Notes under the pieces: model-generated | Databases searched by the model: none | The model's input: only the letters and a program-made list of their open reading frames with translations | What the model was told of the DNA's origin: nothing | Source of the DNA: Gammaproteobacteria bacterium | Lineage (GTDB): Bacteria > Pseudomonadota > Gammaproteobacteria > Pseudomonadales > Pseudomonadaceae | Assembly (NCBI GenBank): GCA_018816095.1 | Contig: JAHIWP010000060.1 | Coordinates: 1-64,000 of the forward strand | DNA: 64,000 nt | Direction: 5' to 3' | In this document: piece by piece, positions 38,384 to 47,371 of the stretch | How the letters are laid out: every line of letters begins with the position of its first letter | How positions within the stretch are numbered: the first letter of the stretch is position 1 | Position numbers and translations under genes: made by a program

Positions 38384-39160
38384 TTAGCGCGCCCTCGCCA
38401 TTTCACGAAGGAACTGCAAGGCTTCGGTCGCAAACATCTGGTATTGCGCGAGGAAATCGGCCATGCCGATCCAAACAATCACCAGCCCGAGCACCAAGGT
38501 CAGCGGAAAACCGATCGAGAAGATATTCAGTTGTGGCGCCGCCCGAGTCATGACTCCGAACGCAAGATTGACCACCAGCAGCGCGGTGACCGCAGGCAAC
38601 ACTAAAAGCAAAGCGGCGCCTAGCACCCAACTCAGTTTGTGGGCGATCTCCCAGTAATTTTCCAAGAGAAAACCGCCGCCAACCGGCAGGGTAAAGAAAC
38701 TCTCGGCGAGCACTTCAAAGACCACTAAATGGGCATTCATCGCCAGAAACAGTAGGGTCACCAGGATCGTAAATACCTGGCCGATCACTGGCACCGAAAT
38801 ACCGTTGGCGGGGTCAACCATTGAGGCAAACCCGAGGCCCATCTGCATGGCAATAATTTGCCCGGCAATCACAAAAATCTGGAAGAACAGCTGCAGCACA
38901 AACCCCAGCATCGCGCCGATCAGGATCTCCTGAGCAATCCAGATAAAGGCCTGCACACTGATGGCATCAATAGCCGGCATGGGCGGCAGGCTCGGCATAA
39001 TTGCCAGGCAGATGGCCAGAGACAGATACAGGCGCACCCGGCCAGGAACCAGCTGAGTGCCGATGAGCGGCATAAACATCAACAGCGCAGAAATGCGAAA
39101 CAGTGGCAGCATAAAACTGCCCACCCACGCCCCAATCTGCCCGCTGCTTAATTCGAACAT
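38384..39160 (-). CDS. fliR: Flagellar export gate protein FliR
   Basis: Part of the FliP5-Q4-R1 export channel. 258 residues, about six helices; family sequence includes LPLFRISALLMFMPLIGTQLVPGRVRLYLSLAICLA (read in two parts) and GLGFASMVDPANGISVPVIGQ. It starts one base after the fliQ stop and is followed closely by flhB. Confidence 0.96.
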   Translation of the reverse strand: MFELSSGQIGAWVGSFMLPLFRISALLMFMPLIGTQLVPGRVRLYLSLAICLAIMPSLPPMPAIDAISVQAFIWIAQEILIGAMLGFVLQLFFQIFVIAGQIIAMQMGLGFASMVDPANGISVPVIGQVFTILVTLLFLAMNAHLVVFEVLAESFFTLPVGGGFLLENYWEIAHKLSWVLGAALLLVLPAVTALLVVNLAFGVMTRAAPQLNIFSIGFPLTLVLGLVIVWIGMADFLAQYQMFATEALQFLREMARAR

Positions 39161-39161
39161 G

Positions 39162-39431
39162 TCAGCCGATCAACAGCGGAATGTTCATGATCAGGTTTTG
39201 GGTGTATTCCATCAATTCGCGCACCAGCCAAGGGCCGAGCACTATCAAGCAGATCAGAATCACCAGCAACCTGGGTAAAAAACTCAGGGTCTGTTCGTTG
39301 ATTTGGGTCGCTGCCTGGAACATTGCCACCAGCAAACCCACCAGAAGACTAGGCACGACGAGCACAGCAACAATCATCGCAGTCAACCACAAGGCATCGC
39401 GCACCAGATCAACCGCCACTTCAGGAGTCAT
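39162..39431 (-). CDS. fliQ: Flagellar export gate protein FliQ
   Basis: Small channel subunit, 89 residues and two membrane helices: VRDALWLTAMIVAVLVVPSL and LVGLLVAMFQAATQINEQTL, with the conserved QEQTL-like turn. It lies two bases after fliP and one base before fliR. Confidence 0.97.
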   Translation of the reverse strand: MTPEVAVDLVRDALWLTAMIVAVLVVPSLLVGLLVAMFQAATQINEQTLSFLPRLLVILICLIVLGPWLVRELMEYTQNLIMNIPLLIG

Positions 39432-39433
39432 GG

Positions 39434-40219
39434 CTAAGTACCTCCGAAGCTGGCGGCCAAGGTGCCCATGATCAGCGCCCAGCCATCAATCAACACAAAC
39501 AGCATGATCTTGAACGGCAGGGAAATGATCAGCGGCGACAGCATCATCATGCCCATCGCCATCAGGATACTGGCTACCACCATGTCGATGATCAGAAACG
39601 GGATAAAAATCATAAAGCCAATCTGGAAGGCGGTTTTCAGCTCCGAGGTGACGAAAGCCGGCACCAGAATGGTCAGCGGTGCATCATCCGGCGTGGCGAT
39701 ATCCGTACGTTTGGACAGGCGCACGAACAGCTCCAGATCGCTTTCGCGGGTCTGCGCCAGCATAAAATTTTTGATTGGCCCTTCCGCCTTGAGGATCGCA
39801 TCCTGGGCGGTCATCTGCTCGCTGAGGTAGGGCTGCAGGGCTTCGCGGTTAATCTGATCAAACACCGGAGCCATGATAAACATGGTCAGAAACAGCGCCA
39901 GGCCCACAAGAATCTGGTTCGACGGTGTTTGTAGCAGGCCCAGCGCCTGCCGCAAAATAGAGAAGACGATGATGATCCGGGTAAAGCTGGTCATAAGCAT
40001 GACAAACGCTGGAATAAAACTCAGCGCAGTCATGATCAGCAGGATCTGCAGGCTAACCGAATATTCCTGCTGTCCTTCGGTGTCGGTACTCAGGGTGATC
40101 GCCGGAATCGATAACGGGCTACTGCCCGACTGAATCAGCGTGCTACCCGTCGGCGGATCTGCAGCGAACGCAAGCGAAGCCGCCAGGCTAAAAACCAACA
40201 CCAGTAAGCAACGCAGCAT
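39434..40219 (-). CDS. fliP: Flagellar export gate protein FliP
   Basis: Main subunit of the export channel. 261 residues with a cleavable signal peptide ([15 protein letters not shown]) and four helices; family sequence includes [30 protein letters not shown] (in parts), [20 protein letters not shown] and [13 protein letters not shown] [19 protein letters not shown] 40219 is preferred to the GTG one codon earlier; the fliO stop overlaps it (TGATG). Confidence 0.97.
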   Translation of the reverse strand: MLRCLLVLVFSLAASLAFAADPPTGSTLIQSGSSPLSIPAITLSTDTEGQQEYSVSLQILLIMTALSFIPAFVMLMTSFTRIIIVFSILRQALGLLQTPSNQILVGLALFLTMFIMAPVFDQINREALQPYLSEQMTAQDAILKAEGPIKNFMLAQTRESDLELFVRLSKRTDIATPDDAPLTILVPAFVTSELKTAFQIGFMIFIPFLIIDMVVASILMAMGMMMLSPLIISLPFKIMLFVLIDGWALIMGTLAASFGGT

Positions 40220-40653
40220 CACGACTTGTCCTTCTGATCCTTACCCAGCAACTCCATCAGGCGCTGCGCAAACTCGGTCGAGGCCGGCTCGGCATCCGGC
40301 AAATGCACCGGTTCCTGCATCACATGTAACGAGGTGATGTTGCCTGGCGTCAGCCCCAGCAACACCTGCTCGCTCCCCACCTGCACCAGCACCAAGCGAT
40401 CGCGCGGCCCTAAGGCCTGGGTGGCCACCACTTTGATCACCTGACCACCACGCGGCACGATCCGCTGTACCCGGCGCATCAGCCAGGCCAGCAGAAAGAT
40501 CAAGCCGATCACCAGCAACAGACCCAGCAACAGCTGCACCAACTGCCCGCCCATACCCGAACTGGCAAGCGGGGCAGCGGCTTGTGCGGCGGGTTCGGCA
40601 GCCATTGCAGCAACAGGTAGAGCCAGCAGGCTCAGCAGGAGGGTTCTATACAT
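40219..40653 (-). CDS. fliO: Flagellar export assembly protein FliO
   Basis: Helps FliP complexes form. 144 residues: signal sequence ([14 protein letters not shown]), one membrane helix ([22 protein letters not shown] split over about 35-57) and a short cytoplasmic domain with [20 protein letters not shown]. It starts two bases after the fliN stop and overlaps fliP by one base. Confidence 0.94.
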   Translation of the reverse strand: MYRTLLLSLLALPVAAMAAEPAAQAAAPLASSGMGGQLVQLLLGLLLVIGLIFLLAWLMRRVQRIVPRGGQVIKVVATQALGPRDRLVLVQVGSEQVLLGLTPGNITSLHVMQEPVHLPDAEPASTEFAQRLMELLGKDQKDKS

Positions 40654-40655
40654 GG

Positions 40656-41141
40656 TTAGCGCAACTTCTTGATGCGTTCGCTGGGGCTGATCACGTCAGT
40701 CAGACGAATGCCGAATTTCTCATTCACCACCACCACTTCGCCATGAGCAATCAGGGTGCCGTTGACCAACACATCCAGCGGCTCGCCGGCCAGACGATCC
40801 AACTCAACGACCGAGCCTTGATTGAGCTGCAGCAGGTTGCGAATGGTGATATCAGTGCTGCCGACTTCCATGGAGATCGACACCGGGATATCCAGAATCA
40901 CATCCAGGTTCGGCCCATCCAGGTTAACCGGCAGGTTGTTCTTGGGCGCGCTGCCGAATTCTTCCATGGGCGCACGCGGGACCGAGGGTGCCGCATTGCT
41001 TGCAGCAAGCATGGCGTCGATATCGTCCTGCCCGGCATCGCCGGCCTCAGACAATGCAGCCGCCCACTCATCGGCAAGCGCCTGCTCTTCAGGGGAGCTG
41101 GCTTCTTCGCCGTCTTCGATATTATCGTTTTCGTCTGCCAT
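40656..41141 (-). CDS. fliN: Flagellar switch protein FliN
   Basis: Part of the C-ring that sets motor direction and docks export cargo. 161 residues: an acidic N-terminal extension (about 1-75) and the SpoA-like domain (ILDIPVSISMEVGSTDITIRN, then GSVVELDRLAGEPLDVLVNG and GEVVVVNEKFGIRLTDVISP). The C-terminus ends SERIKKLR. It lies 35 bases downstream of fliM. Confidence 0.97.
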   Translation of the reverse strand: MADENDNIEDGEEASSPEEQALADEWAAALSEAGDAGQDDIDAMLAASNAAPSVPRAPMEEFGSAPKNNLPVNLDGPNLDVILDIPVSISMEVGSTDITIRNLLQLNQGSVVELDRLAGEPLDVLVNGTLIAHGEVVVVNEKFGIRLTDVISPSERIKKLR

Positions 41142-41176
41142 CGTTTTTCCTCGGCTGGCGTGAATAGGGTTAACAG

Positions 41177-42148
41177 TTAACGCAGGCGCTCAATCGGATC
41201 GAGCACCTGCAACGCCAGGTTGCCTTTGTGGGCCCCTAGCTTGACCTTGAATGAAGGGACGCCGTTAGCGCAGAGCACCATATTTTCTGGCAGCTCAACT
41301 GGGATCACATCGCCGGGCTGCATGTGCAATATGTCGCGCAATTTAAGCTGGCGCCGCGCGACGGTGGCACTCAGTGGCACGCTCACACCGAGGATGTCTT
41401 CGCGCAGTGCCTTGATCCAACGCTCATCCTGATCGTCGACATCGGACTGGAAGCCCGCATCAAGCATCTCGCGGATCGGCTCGATCATCGAATACGGCAT
41501 GGTGATATGCAGATCGCCGCCACCGCCGTCCAATTCGATATGGAAGGTCGACACCACAATCACTTCACTGGGGCTGACGATGTTGGCCAGCGCCGGGTTC
41601 ACTTCCGAGTTGACGTACTCGAAGTTGATATCCATCACCGCATGCCAGGCTTCTTTCAGGTCAACAAATGCCTGATCCAGCACCATGCGCACCACACGCA
41701 ATTCGGTCGGGGTGAACTCACGCCCTTCAATCTTGGCGTGACGGCCGTCGCCGCCGAAGAAGTTGTCCACCAGTTTGAACACCAGCTTGGCGTCGAGAAT
41801 AAACAGGCCGGTGCCGCGTAGCGGCTTCATCTTCACCAGGTTGAGGCTGGTCGGCACATACAGCGAGTGCACGTACTCGCCAAACTTCATCACCTGCACG
41901 CCGCCCACCGCCACATCGGCAGAACGGCGCAGCAGGTTGAACATGCTGATGCGGGTATAGCGGGCGAAGCGCTCGTTGATCATCTCAAGCGTCGGCATAC
42001 GCCCACGGACAATACGGTCCTGGCTGGTCAGGTCATATTGCTTGACGCTTCCCGGTTCGGCTTCATCCTCGGTTTCAACCAAGCCGTCATCCACGCCGTG
42101 TAACAGGGCATCGATTTCATCCTGGGAAAGCAGGTCTTGCACAGCCAT
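41177..42148 (-). CDS. fliM: Flagellar switch protein FliM
   Basis: C-ring protein that binds phosphorylated CheY through its N-terminal peptide, here VQDLLSQDEIDALLHGV. 323 residues: CheY-binding peptide, CheC-like middle domain (about 45-230, with the GGxG-like DNFFGGDGRHAKIEGREFTP) and C-terminal SpoA domain (about 245-323). It lies 13 bases downstream of fliL. Confidence 0.98.
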   Translation of the reverse strand: MAVQDLLSQDEIDALLHGVDDGLVETEDEAEPGSVKQYDLTSQDRIVRGRMPTLEMINERFARYTRISMFNLLRRSADVAVGGVQVMKFGEYVHSLYVPTSLNLVKMKPLRGTGLFILDAKLVFKLVDNFFGGDGRHAKIEGREFTPTELRVVRMVLDQAFVDLKEAWHAVMDINFEYVNSEVNPALANIVSPSEVIVVSTFHIELDGGGGDLHITMPYSMIEPIREMLDAGFQSDVDDQDERWIKALREDILGVSVPLSATVARRQLKLRDILHMQPGDVIPVELPENMVLCANGVPSFKVKLGAHKGNLALQVLDPIERLR

Positions 42149-42161
42149 ATACCGCTCCTGG

Positions 42162-42689
42162 TTACTGCAATACGAGGTTGGTGAACAACACTTGCTCGAT
42201 CGTGACCTTGCCGGTCTCTTTCTGCGCCAACTCCTGCACGCTGGCGGTGGCCTGCTGGCGCAGCATTTCCTTGCCCACCGGGGTAATCAGGGAGGCGAAG
42301 TCCTGCCCGGAAAACAACATAACTAAACGGTTACGCAGCACCGGCATATGCACTTTGAGGGCATCTAGTGCGGCCTGGTCGCGCGTCATCAACGCAACGC
42401 TGACCTGCATATAGCGGGCGCGGCCCTGATAGTTGAAATTCACTACAAATGCCGGCGACAGCTCTTCATAGATAGCTGCCTGTTTGACTGGCGCTGCAGG
42501 CTCATCACTGGCGGCGGCCTTGGCCTCTTCAGCGCCCGCGTCATTCTTGCTCAAAAAGAACCAGGTGCCGCCCACGGAAAGACCTACAGCCAGCAGCACG
42601 GCGAGCACGATGATGATGATCAGCTTCATTTTGCCGGCTGGTTTCGCTTCGCCATCTGCCGGCGCTTGCGCTGCTTCTTTCTTAGCCAT
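42162..42689 (-). CDS. fliL: Flagellar basal-body protein FliL
   Basis: Surrounds the stator and improves torque. 175 residues: a charged N-terminus, one helix (MKLIIIIVLAVLLAVGLSVG), an Ala-rich linker and the periplasmic FliL domain (YEELSPAFVVNFNYQGRARYMQVSVALMT in parts; RNRLVMLFSGQDFASL). It is the first gene of the fliLMNOPQR-flhB run, with a sigma-54 promoter upstream. Confidence 0.96.
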   Translation of the reverse strand: MAKKEAAQAPADGEAKPAGKMKLIIIIVLAVLLAVGLSVGGTWFFLSKNDAGAEEAKAAASDEPAAPVKQAAIYEELSPAFVVNFNYQGRARYMQVSVALMTRDQAALDALKVHMPVLRNRLVMLFSGQDFASLITPVGKEMLRQQATASVQELAQKETGKVTIEQVLFTNLVLQ

Positions 42690-42739
42690 GCCAATAATCC
42701 GTCATTATTCGGAGTTCTATCCGCTTTCAAAGGGTTGCG

Positions 42740-42755
42740 AGCAAGTGTTATGCCA
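42740..42755 (-). promoter_or_regulatory. Sigma-54 promoter upstream of fliL
   Basis: Minus-strand sequence TGGCATAACACTTGCT matches TGGCAC-N5-TTGCW with a single change in the -24 box, and has the strict GG-N10-GC spacing. It lies 51-66 bases before the fliL start and probably drives fliLMNOPQR-flhB. Confidence 0.82.
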
Positions 42756-42842
42756 GTCTGTCAACAGGCCTGCTCACTACGGGTGGTCCAGCACCTTAAA
42801 TAGGTGCGGCCAAGGCATCGGTAAGCGCACGCCCCAAACAAA

Positions 42843-42877
42843 ACCGCCCGACTCCCACGCAATGGGAGCCGGGCGGT
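42843..42877 (-). terminator. Terminator after fliK
   Basis: A strong stem ACCGCCCGACTCCCA / TGGGAGCCGGGCGGT with one mismatched pair and loop CGCAA. On the minus strand it is followed by a T-rich stretch (TTTTGTTTGG), so it should end transcripts coming from fliK before the fliL promoter. Confidence 0.85.
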
Positions 42878-43002
42878 ACGCAGTTTAGATCAGTGGGCCG
42901 TGCAACTACAGCGCCAAGCACCTCAGAACCTAACCAAAGCCGGCGGCGCATCGCCTGTCCTGCATTAATGCAGGCTGATGCGGGCTAGCGGTTGCTACTC
43001 GC

Positions 43003-44256
43003 TCAAGCGTAATAGTCGACCAGGCCACGGGCGCTCCCCGCGTTTGGCCGCGCTGATTCAACAGTGCTCACATGCAGTTCTTCGTCCGCGCCCGATCGCT
43101 CACCCGAGGCACCACCACGCCCTCTGCCGTCACCACCATCCTGACCTTGCCAACCGCGGTTCAGCGACTGATCGGAAACGCTCACGTCCAGCTGGTTCAT
43201 GCCTTGCTGGGCGAACAGCTCACGCAGGCGATGCATCTGCGCATCCAAGGCTTCACGCACGCCCGCATGGGGGCTGGCAAAGGTCACCTGGCTCTGTTCT
43301 TGGTTGACGCTAATGCGCACCTCCAGGCGCCCCAACTCGGCCGGATCGAGTTGAATTTCGGCAGATTTGAGATTCTGGCTGGACATCACCATCACTCGAT
43401 CCACTACCGCCTCACTCCAACCGCCCTGCTGCATGGGCACCGGCTGCCCAACCACAACCGGCGCACGCGCAGAGAGTGGGCTTTGTTGGCCAATGGCCTG
43501 ACTCAGCGCATTGAGTTTGCTGACAAAGTTCTCAGGCGAATTGTTCGCCGTGCCCTCCTTCAGCGCTTCCAGGCTTTTGCCGGTAAGGGCCTCAAGCTGT
43601 ATGTCCGAGAGCTCGAGCGCATCGCCTTCAACTGGCGCCTCATCCTGCAGCAGCTGACTGGCCAGCATACCCTGACTCGCGCTCTGCGTTGCCTGATTAG
43701 CCTGCGCCAAAGGTGTAGCGGCTTGTTCCGCCAACGTTTTTTCCTTCGCCCCCATCTCCAATGCCATACGCACTGCTGGCAGTTGGTTGAGCGCATCCAA
43801 CTCAGCGTCAAAGCTGGCCTCGGTCATACTCGCAGGCCCTGAACTGGTCAACCCGCTGGTTACCAGCAAGGGCGCAGGCGCACTGTCGGGCGCGAGCCCT
43901 TGCGGCGGCAGTTCACCGGTTATACCGAGCAACAACAGCGGATCAAGCGCATCCGCCTCGCTTGCCGGGTCACTCGGCAAAGGCTTGCCGCTATCGGCAA
44001 GCTCGCCAGGCACAGTGACAGCAACAACCTGCGGCTCATCGTCTTGCTGCTCTTTCGGTTTACTCTCGCGCGCAGGCTTTGCGGCAGCATCGTTACGCTC
44101 GACCGCCTTGGCCTGACGCTCCTTGGCGTACACCTGGGAAAAGCTGGATGCCTCGTTTTTATTGGCCTGCGCGGGTTTTTCCGGCGGCTTTGCTGCAGCA
44201 GCCTTAGGCTTTACGGCAGGTGCCGATTTAAGCAGCAGATCGGGGGCAACGGACAT
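43003..44256 (-). CDS. fliK: Flagellar hook-length control protein FliK
   Basis: Molecular ruler that ends hook growth and switches export specificity. 417 residues: Lys/Ala/Pro-rich N-terminus, a low-complexity middle, and the C-terminal Flg_hook domain (about 295-385; GGWSEAVVDRVMVMSSQNLKSAEIQLDPAELGRLEVRI in parts, and VTFASPHAGVREALDAQMHRLRELF). The tail is Gly/Gln-rich. ATG 44256 (MSVAPDLLLKS) is chosen; the frame runs to 44334 but a sigma-54 promoter lies there. It is a single-gene transcript. Confidence 0.95.
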   Translation of the reverse strand: MSVAPDLLLKSAPAVKPKAAAAKPPEKPAQANKNEASSFSQVYAKERQAKAVERNDAAAKPARESKPKEQQDDEPQVVAVTVPGELADSGKPLPSDPASEADALDPLLLLGITGELPPQGLAPDSAPAPLLVTSGLTSSGPASMTEASFDAELDALNQLPAVRMALEMGAKEKTLAEQAATPLAQANQATQSASQGMLASQLLQDEAPVEGDALELSDIQLEALTGKSLEALKEGTANNSPENFVSKLNALSQAIGQQSPLSARAPVVVGQPVPMQQGGWSEAVVDRVMVMSSQNLKSAEIQLDPAELGRLEVRISVNQEQSQVTFASPHAGVREALDAQMHRLRELFAQQGMNQLDVSVSDQSLNRGWQGQDGGDGRGRGGASGERSGADEELHVSTVESARPNAGSARGLVDYYA

Positions 44257-44294
44257 GGATACTCTCCGCTCGGGGTTGGTCGTGCAGAGGCAAT

Positions 44295-44310
44295 TGCAAG
44301 GGGCGGGCCA
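44295..44310 (-). promoter_or_regulatory. Sigma-54 promoter upstream of fliK
   Basis: Minus-strand sequence TGGCCCGCCCCTTGCA has the invariant GG and GC ten bases apart and a good TTGCA -12 box; one mismatch (C for A) in the -24 box. It lies 39-54 bases before the fliK start. Confidence 0.75.
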
Positions 44311-44370
44311 ACTCATTGGCGTAGCAATAAACAAGGCAGGTATGCAGCAGGCGCCTGCTCAGCAGCAAAA

Positions 44371-44724
44371 CTAATGCCGATAACGCTGGCGCTCGGACTT
44401 CAGCAAGATGCGCACAATGGCAAACTCACGCTCAACCTGCTCAACCAGCTCAGGGGCTTGCGCCAATTGCTCGCGCCGCGCGGCCTCTTCCAGTTGCCTG
44501 CAAAGCCCTGCGAGCATCAGCGCCCCCATATTGCTGCAACTGCCTTTAAAACTGTGGGCGGCCAGTCGCAGGCTCTGTGCATCCGTCGCCTGCTCAGCCT
44601 GGCGCAGCGACAGTAGGCGCTCTTCGGAGTCGATCAGAAAGGTATCCAGCAACACTGGATATTCATCTTCCATAACGTCCTGCAATGCCAGCAACACGGT
44701 GCTATCAAGATGAATATCGGACAA
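44371..44724 (-). CDS. hptB: Histidine phosphotransfer protein HptB
   Basis: Relays phosphate from hybrid sensor kinases to HsbR, which controls motility against biofilm growth in Pseudomonas. 117 residues, one HPt domain with the phospho-His57 in AAHSFKGSCSNMGA. The start is TTG at 44724 (MSDIHLDSTVLLALQ), matching known HptB N-termini, with GGGAG about eight bases upstream; there is no ATG alternative. It follows hsbR by 30 bases. The kinases that feed it are not in this window. Confidence 0.92.
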   Translation of the reverse strand: MSDIHLDSTVLLALQDVMEDEYPVLLDTFLIDSEERLLSLRQAEQATDAQSLRLAAHSFKGSCSNMGALMLAGLCRQLEEAARREQLAQAPELVEQVEREFAIVRILLKSERQRYRH

Positions 44725-44754
44725 CGTCTCACTCCCTGGGCGTTATTGCGTCGA

Positions 44755-46449
44755 TTATGCCCTAGGCTGCCAAGAAAACTCCACGCGCACCCCGGACTCG
44801 CCGTCACCCCAACTGCAACGCTCACTCAATCGCCTGACCAGCGCCAGCCCGCGCCCGCTTAGGCGATGGGTATCGCTCGACTGCGCTGACACCTGCGACG
44901 TATTAAAGCCCGAGCCACTGTCCTCGACGCGGACAATCAAACGCCCGCCAGCACCCTCGGGGATTAATTGCAGATGAAAACGCACAAACCCGTCCACCAG
45001 CGTGGCCAGCCGCATGCTGCGCTGGCGGTAATATTCGGCAAACCCCTCTGCATTCGCCTTGAGCGCAGAATCCAGACCCAGCACGCCATGTTCCAAGGCG
45101 TTCGAATACAGCTCGGCCAGTACACTGAACAGGGCACCGCCCTGGGGTCGCAGCCCTTGCACCTCTAACAGCAGCTGCAAGAGAAACGGTAAAGGATTGA
45201 AATGCCGCAGGGTTTCACCGCGAAACTCGAAATTCGCCGACCAGTCCAGTGAGTGACTCTGGCCATTGTCCGCAAAAGCCAGTGGCGGCCGGTTCAGCGT
45301 GGCCTGATCGACCAGGCTGACCTCAACAAGGCTGACATCATCCTGTTGCTCACCACTGAAATGCGTCAGCGCCTGTTGGATTTCAGCAAACAGCTGCGCC
45401 TGCTGCCGGTTGGCACGAAACACCTCAAGCAAACGTTCCTCACCAAACAGCTCACCCTGCTTATTGCACGCTTCCAGCACACCATCGGAGAGCAGGAAAA
45501 CCCGATCACCCAGCGCCAGCGGGTAGACCTCGTACTTGTCATTGAACGCGCCAGGCTCAAGCACGCCCAGCGGCAAGTGCCGCGACACCAACGGTATCCG
45601 CTCGCCATTGCCGCGCAGCAGATAACCATCCGGCAAGCCACCACCCCACACCTCGACCACCTGGCGCTGGAAGCTGATGTTCAGAATGCTCGCACAGCAA
45701 AACACGCCCACGGGCAGGATGTGTTTGAGCTTGGCGTTGATTTCACGCAGCACTTCGGCCAGGGAGTAGCCCTTGGCTGTCATGCCATAAAACACCTCGG
45801 CCAAGGGCATCGCGCCAATCGCCGCCGGCAAGCCATGCCCGGTGAAATCACCGAGCAGCACATGCATGCCACCGGAGGGTTTGAACGCAGCGAGCAGTAG
45901 ATCGCCGTTAAACACCGCATAGGGCGATTGCAGGTAGCGGATATTCGGCGCATCCAGGCAACCGGAATGGGTCACCTTGTCGAATACCGCCTTGGCCACC
46001 CGTTGCTCGTTGAGCAGATGCTCGTTGTGCATGGCAATCAGATCGCGCTGCTGCAAGACTGTGTCCTGCAAGCGCCGCAGGCGGTCCATCGCGTTGATCT
46101 TGGCCTCAAGAATGACCCGATTGTAGGGCTTGGCCAGAAAGTCATCACCGCCGGCCTCCAGGCAACGCACTAAGGCTTCGCCTTCGGTCAGGGAGGTCAG
46201 AAAAATGATCGGCACCAGTTCTTCACCAGCAGCCTGCTTGATTCGACGTGCGGCGTCGAAGCCATCCATCACCGGCATCAGGGCATCCATCAGCACCAGC
46301 TGTGGACGCTCCTGCTCGAACAATGCCACCGCCTCAAGGCCATTGCTGGCCGTCAGCACCCGGTGTCCCTGGCGGCTGACAATGGTCGACAGCAGCATGC
46401 GGTCGGCAGCATTGTCCTCGGCGATCAGAATGGACAGGCGCTCTGGCAT
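44755..46449 (-). CDS. hsbR: HsbR: response regulator with PP2C-type phosphatase and kinase domains
   Basis: 564 residues: receiver domain (LIAEDNAADRMLLS; Asp about 54 in LVLMDALMPVMDGFDAA), a linker coiled coil, a PP2C/SpoIIE phosphatase domain (about 175-385; LLGDFTGHGLPAAIGAMPLAEVF and LLSDGVLEACNKQ) and a C-terminal GHKL anti-sigma-type kinase domain (ALEHGVLGLDS, VRVEDSGSGFNTS, GRGLALVRRL). In Pseudomonas it either phosphorylates or dephosphorylates HsbA depending on its own phosphorylation. It lies between hsbA and hptB, 14 bases from hsbA. Confidence 0.93.
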   Translation of the reverse strand: MPERLSILIAEDNAADRMLLSTIVSRQGHRVLTASNGLEAVALFEQERPQLVLMDALMPVMDGFDAARRIKQAAGEELVPIIFLTSLTEGEALVRCLEAGGDDFLAKPYNRVILEAKINAMDRLRRLQDTVLQQRDLIAMHNEHLLNEQRVAKAVFDKVTHSGCLDAPNIRYLQSPYAVFNGDLLLAAFKPSGGMHVLLGDFTGHGLPAAIGAMPLAEVFYGMTAKGYSLAEVLREINAKLKHILPVGVFCCASILNISFQRQVVEVWGGGLPDGYLLRGNGERIPLVSRHLPLGVLEPGAFNDKYEVYPLALGDRVFLLSDGVLEACNKQGELFGEERLLEVFRANRQQAQLFAEIQQALTHFSGEQQDDVSLVEVSLVDQATLNRPPLAFADNGQSHSLDWSANFEFRGETLRHFNPLPFLLQLLLEVQGLRPQGGALFSVLAELYSNALEHGVLGLDSALKANAEGFAEYYRQRSMRLATLVDGFVRFHLQLIPEGAGGRLIVRVEDSGSGFNTSQVSAQSSDTHRLSGRGLALVRRLSERCSWGDGESGVRVEFSWQPRA

Positions 46450-46463
46450 GGCATGCGCCCCGA

Positions 46464-46769
46464 TCAGGTGATTTTGAACAGCTGCTCGAAGTTCGAGATC
46501 GCGAGGATTTTGCGCACATCCGGGTTGCAGTTGCGCAAGCTGATCTGCGCACTGTCGCCGCCGGCGTGATCACGCAGCAACAGCAACATACCCAGCGCTG
46601 AGCTGTCCAGGTAAGTGGTGCCCTTAAGATCGACAACATAGCGCTGCGGCGTAGTGCTGACGCGCTCATAGGCATTGCGAAATTCCTGATGCGCAGCGAA
46701 ATCGAAGCGGCCCTGAATCACAATGGTCAGCTCTTGCCCATCGGATGAGGGCTGCGAGGTGATTGCCAT
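46464..46769 (-). CDS. hsbA: Anti-sigma-factor antagonist HsbA (STAS domain)
   Basis: 101 residues, one STAS domain with the phospho-acceptor Ser56 in TTYLDSSALGMLLLL. In Pseudomonas it binds FlgM when unphosphorylated (raising FliA activity) and, when phosphorylated, the diguanylate cyclase HsbD. Here it is the first gene of the hsbA-hsbR-hptB group, placed between fliJ and fliK. The 146-base gap to fliJ may hold its own promoter, which I could not identify. Confidence 0.92.
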   Translation of the reverse strand: MAITSQPSSDGQELTIVIQGRFDFAAHQEFRNAYERVSTTPQRYVVDLKGTTYLDSSALGMLLLLRDHAGGDSAQISLRNCNPDVRKILAISNFEQLFKIT

Positions 46770-46915
46770 GAATTACTCCTTTAACAAATAGACTCGGGCG
46801 CATGTTCGAGTATGCCAAGCGGCACGTTATGCACAGTCAAGATGTAGCATCGCAAAGCCTGTGCGGCAACTGTTTAGGCGGTATTGAGTGGTGATTCAAG
46901 CCGTTATATCGACGC

Positions 46916-47368
46916 CTAATACTGGGAATCACGGGCCACTAAGCGCTGCGAGAGTTCATCAAGCAACTTCTGTTCGCGCTTGTCTTCGGCCAGTCGCGCT
47001 TCGTCCTGATAACGCTTGACCAGTTTGCGCAGCCCTTCCATGCGGGCGTAGCGCTGTTGCCAGATATCACGCACCTTGTCCATATTGGCGCGGTGCCAAT
47101 CGACACTGTTGCGCTGCTGGCCGATAGCACCTTCCAACTGGGTGAGAAAGCGCTGGTAGTTCATCAGCCACTGCCCAGAAACACCGCGCTGGCCTTCACT
47201 GATCCATTGCTGCTGATAATCACCGCGGTAGCGCTCCAAGTCCCCCAGCTGCACTTCAGCCTGACGCAATAAGCCCTGACAATGGCCCAGCTGCAACGCG
47301 GCCTCGCGCTCGGCACGCTCGGCCATGACTACCACGGGAGCCAACCGCGCCGCGCGGCTTTGCGCCAT
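46916..47368 (-). CDS. fliJ: Flagellar export chaperone FliJ
   Basis: Coiled-coil protein that works with the FliI ATPase. 150 residues, almost wholly helical, starting MAQSRAARLAPVVVMAERAE and rich in Gln, Glu, Arg. It lies three bases after the fliI stop and is the last gene of the fliEFGHIJ run. Confidence 0.95.
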   Translation of the reverse strand: MAQSRAARLAPVVVMAERAEREAALQLGHCQGLLRQAEVQLGDLERYRGDYQQQWISEGQRGVSGQWLMNYQRFLTQLEGAIGQQRNSVDWHRANMDKVRDIWQQRYARMEGLRKLVKRYQDEARLAEDKREQKLLDELSQRLVARDSQY

Positions 47369-47371
47369 GGC

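Larger units (their letters stand above)
42690..43002. other. Intergenic region between fliK and fliL
   Basis: 313 bases without a gene. In minus-strand order: a perfect 16-bp palindrome CCTGCATTAATGCAGG at 42959-42974, the fliK terminator at 42843-42877, a small GCACCT / AGGTGC hairpin near 42790-42808, and the fliL sigma-54 promoter at 42740-42755. It divides the flagellar cluster into two transcripts. Confidence 0.8.
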
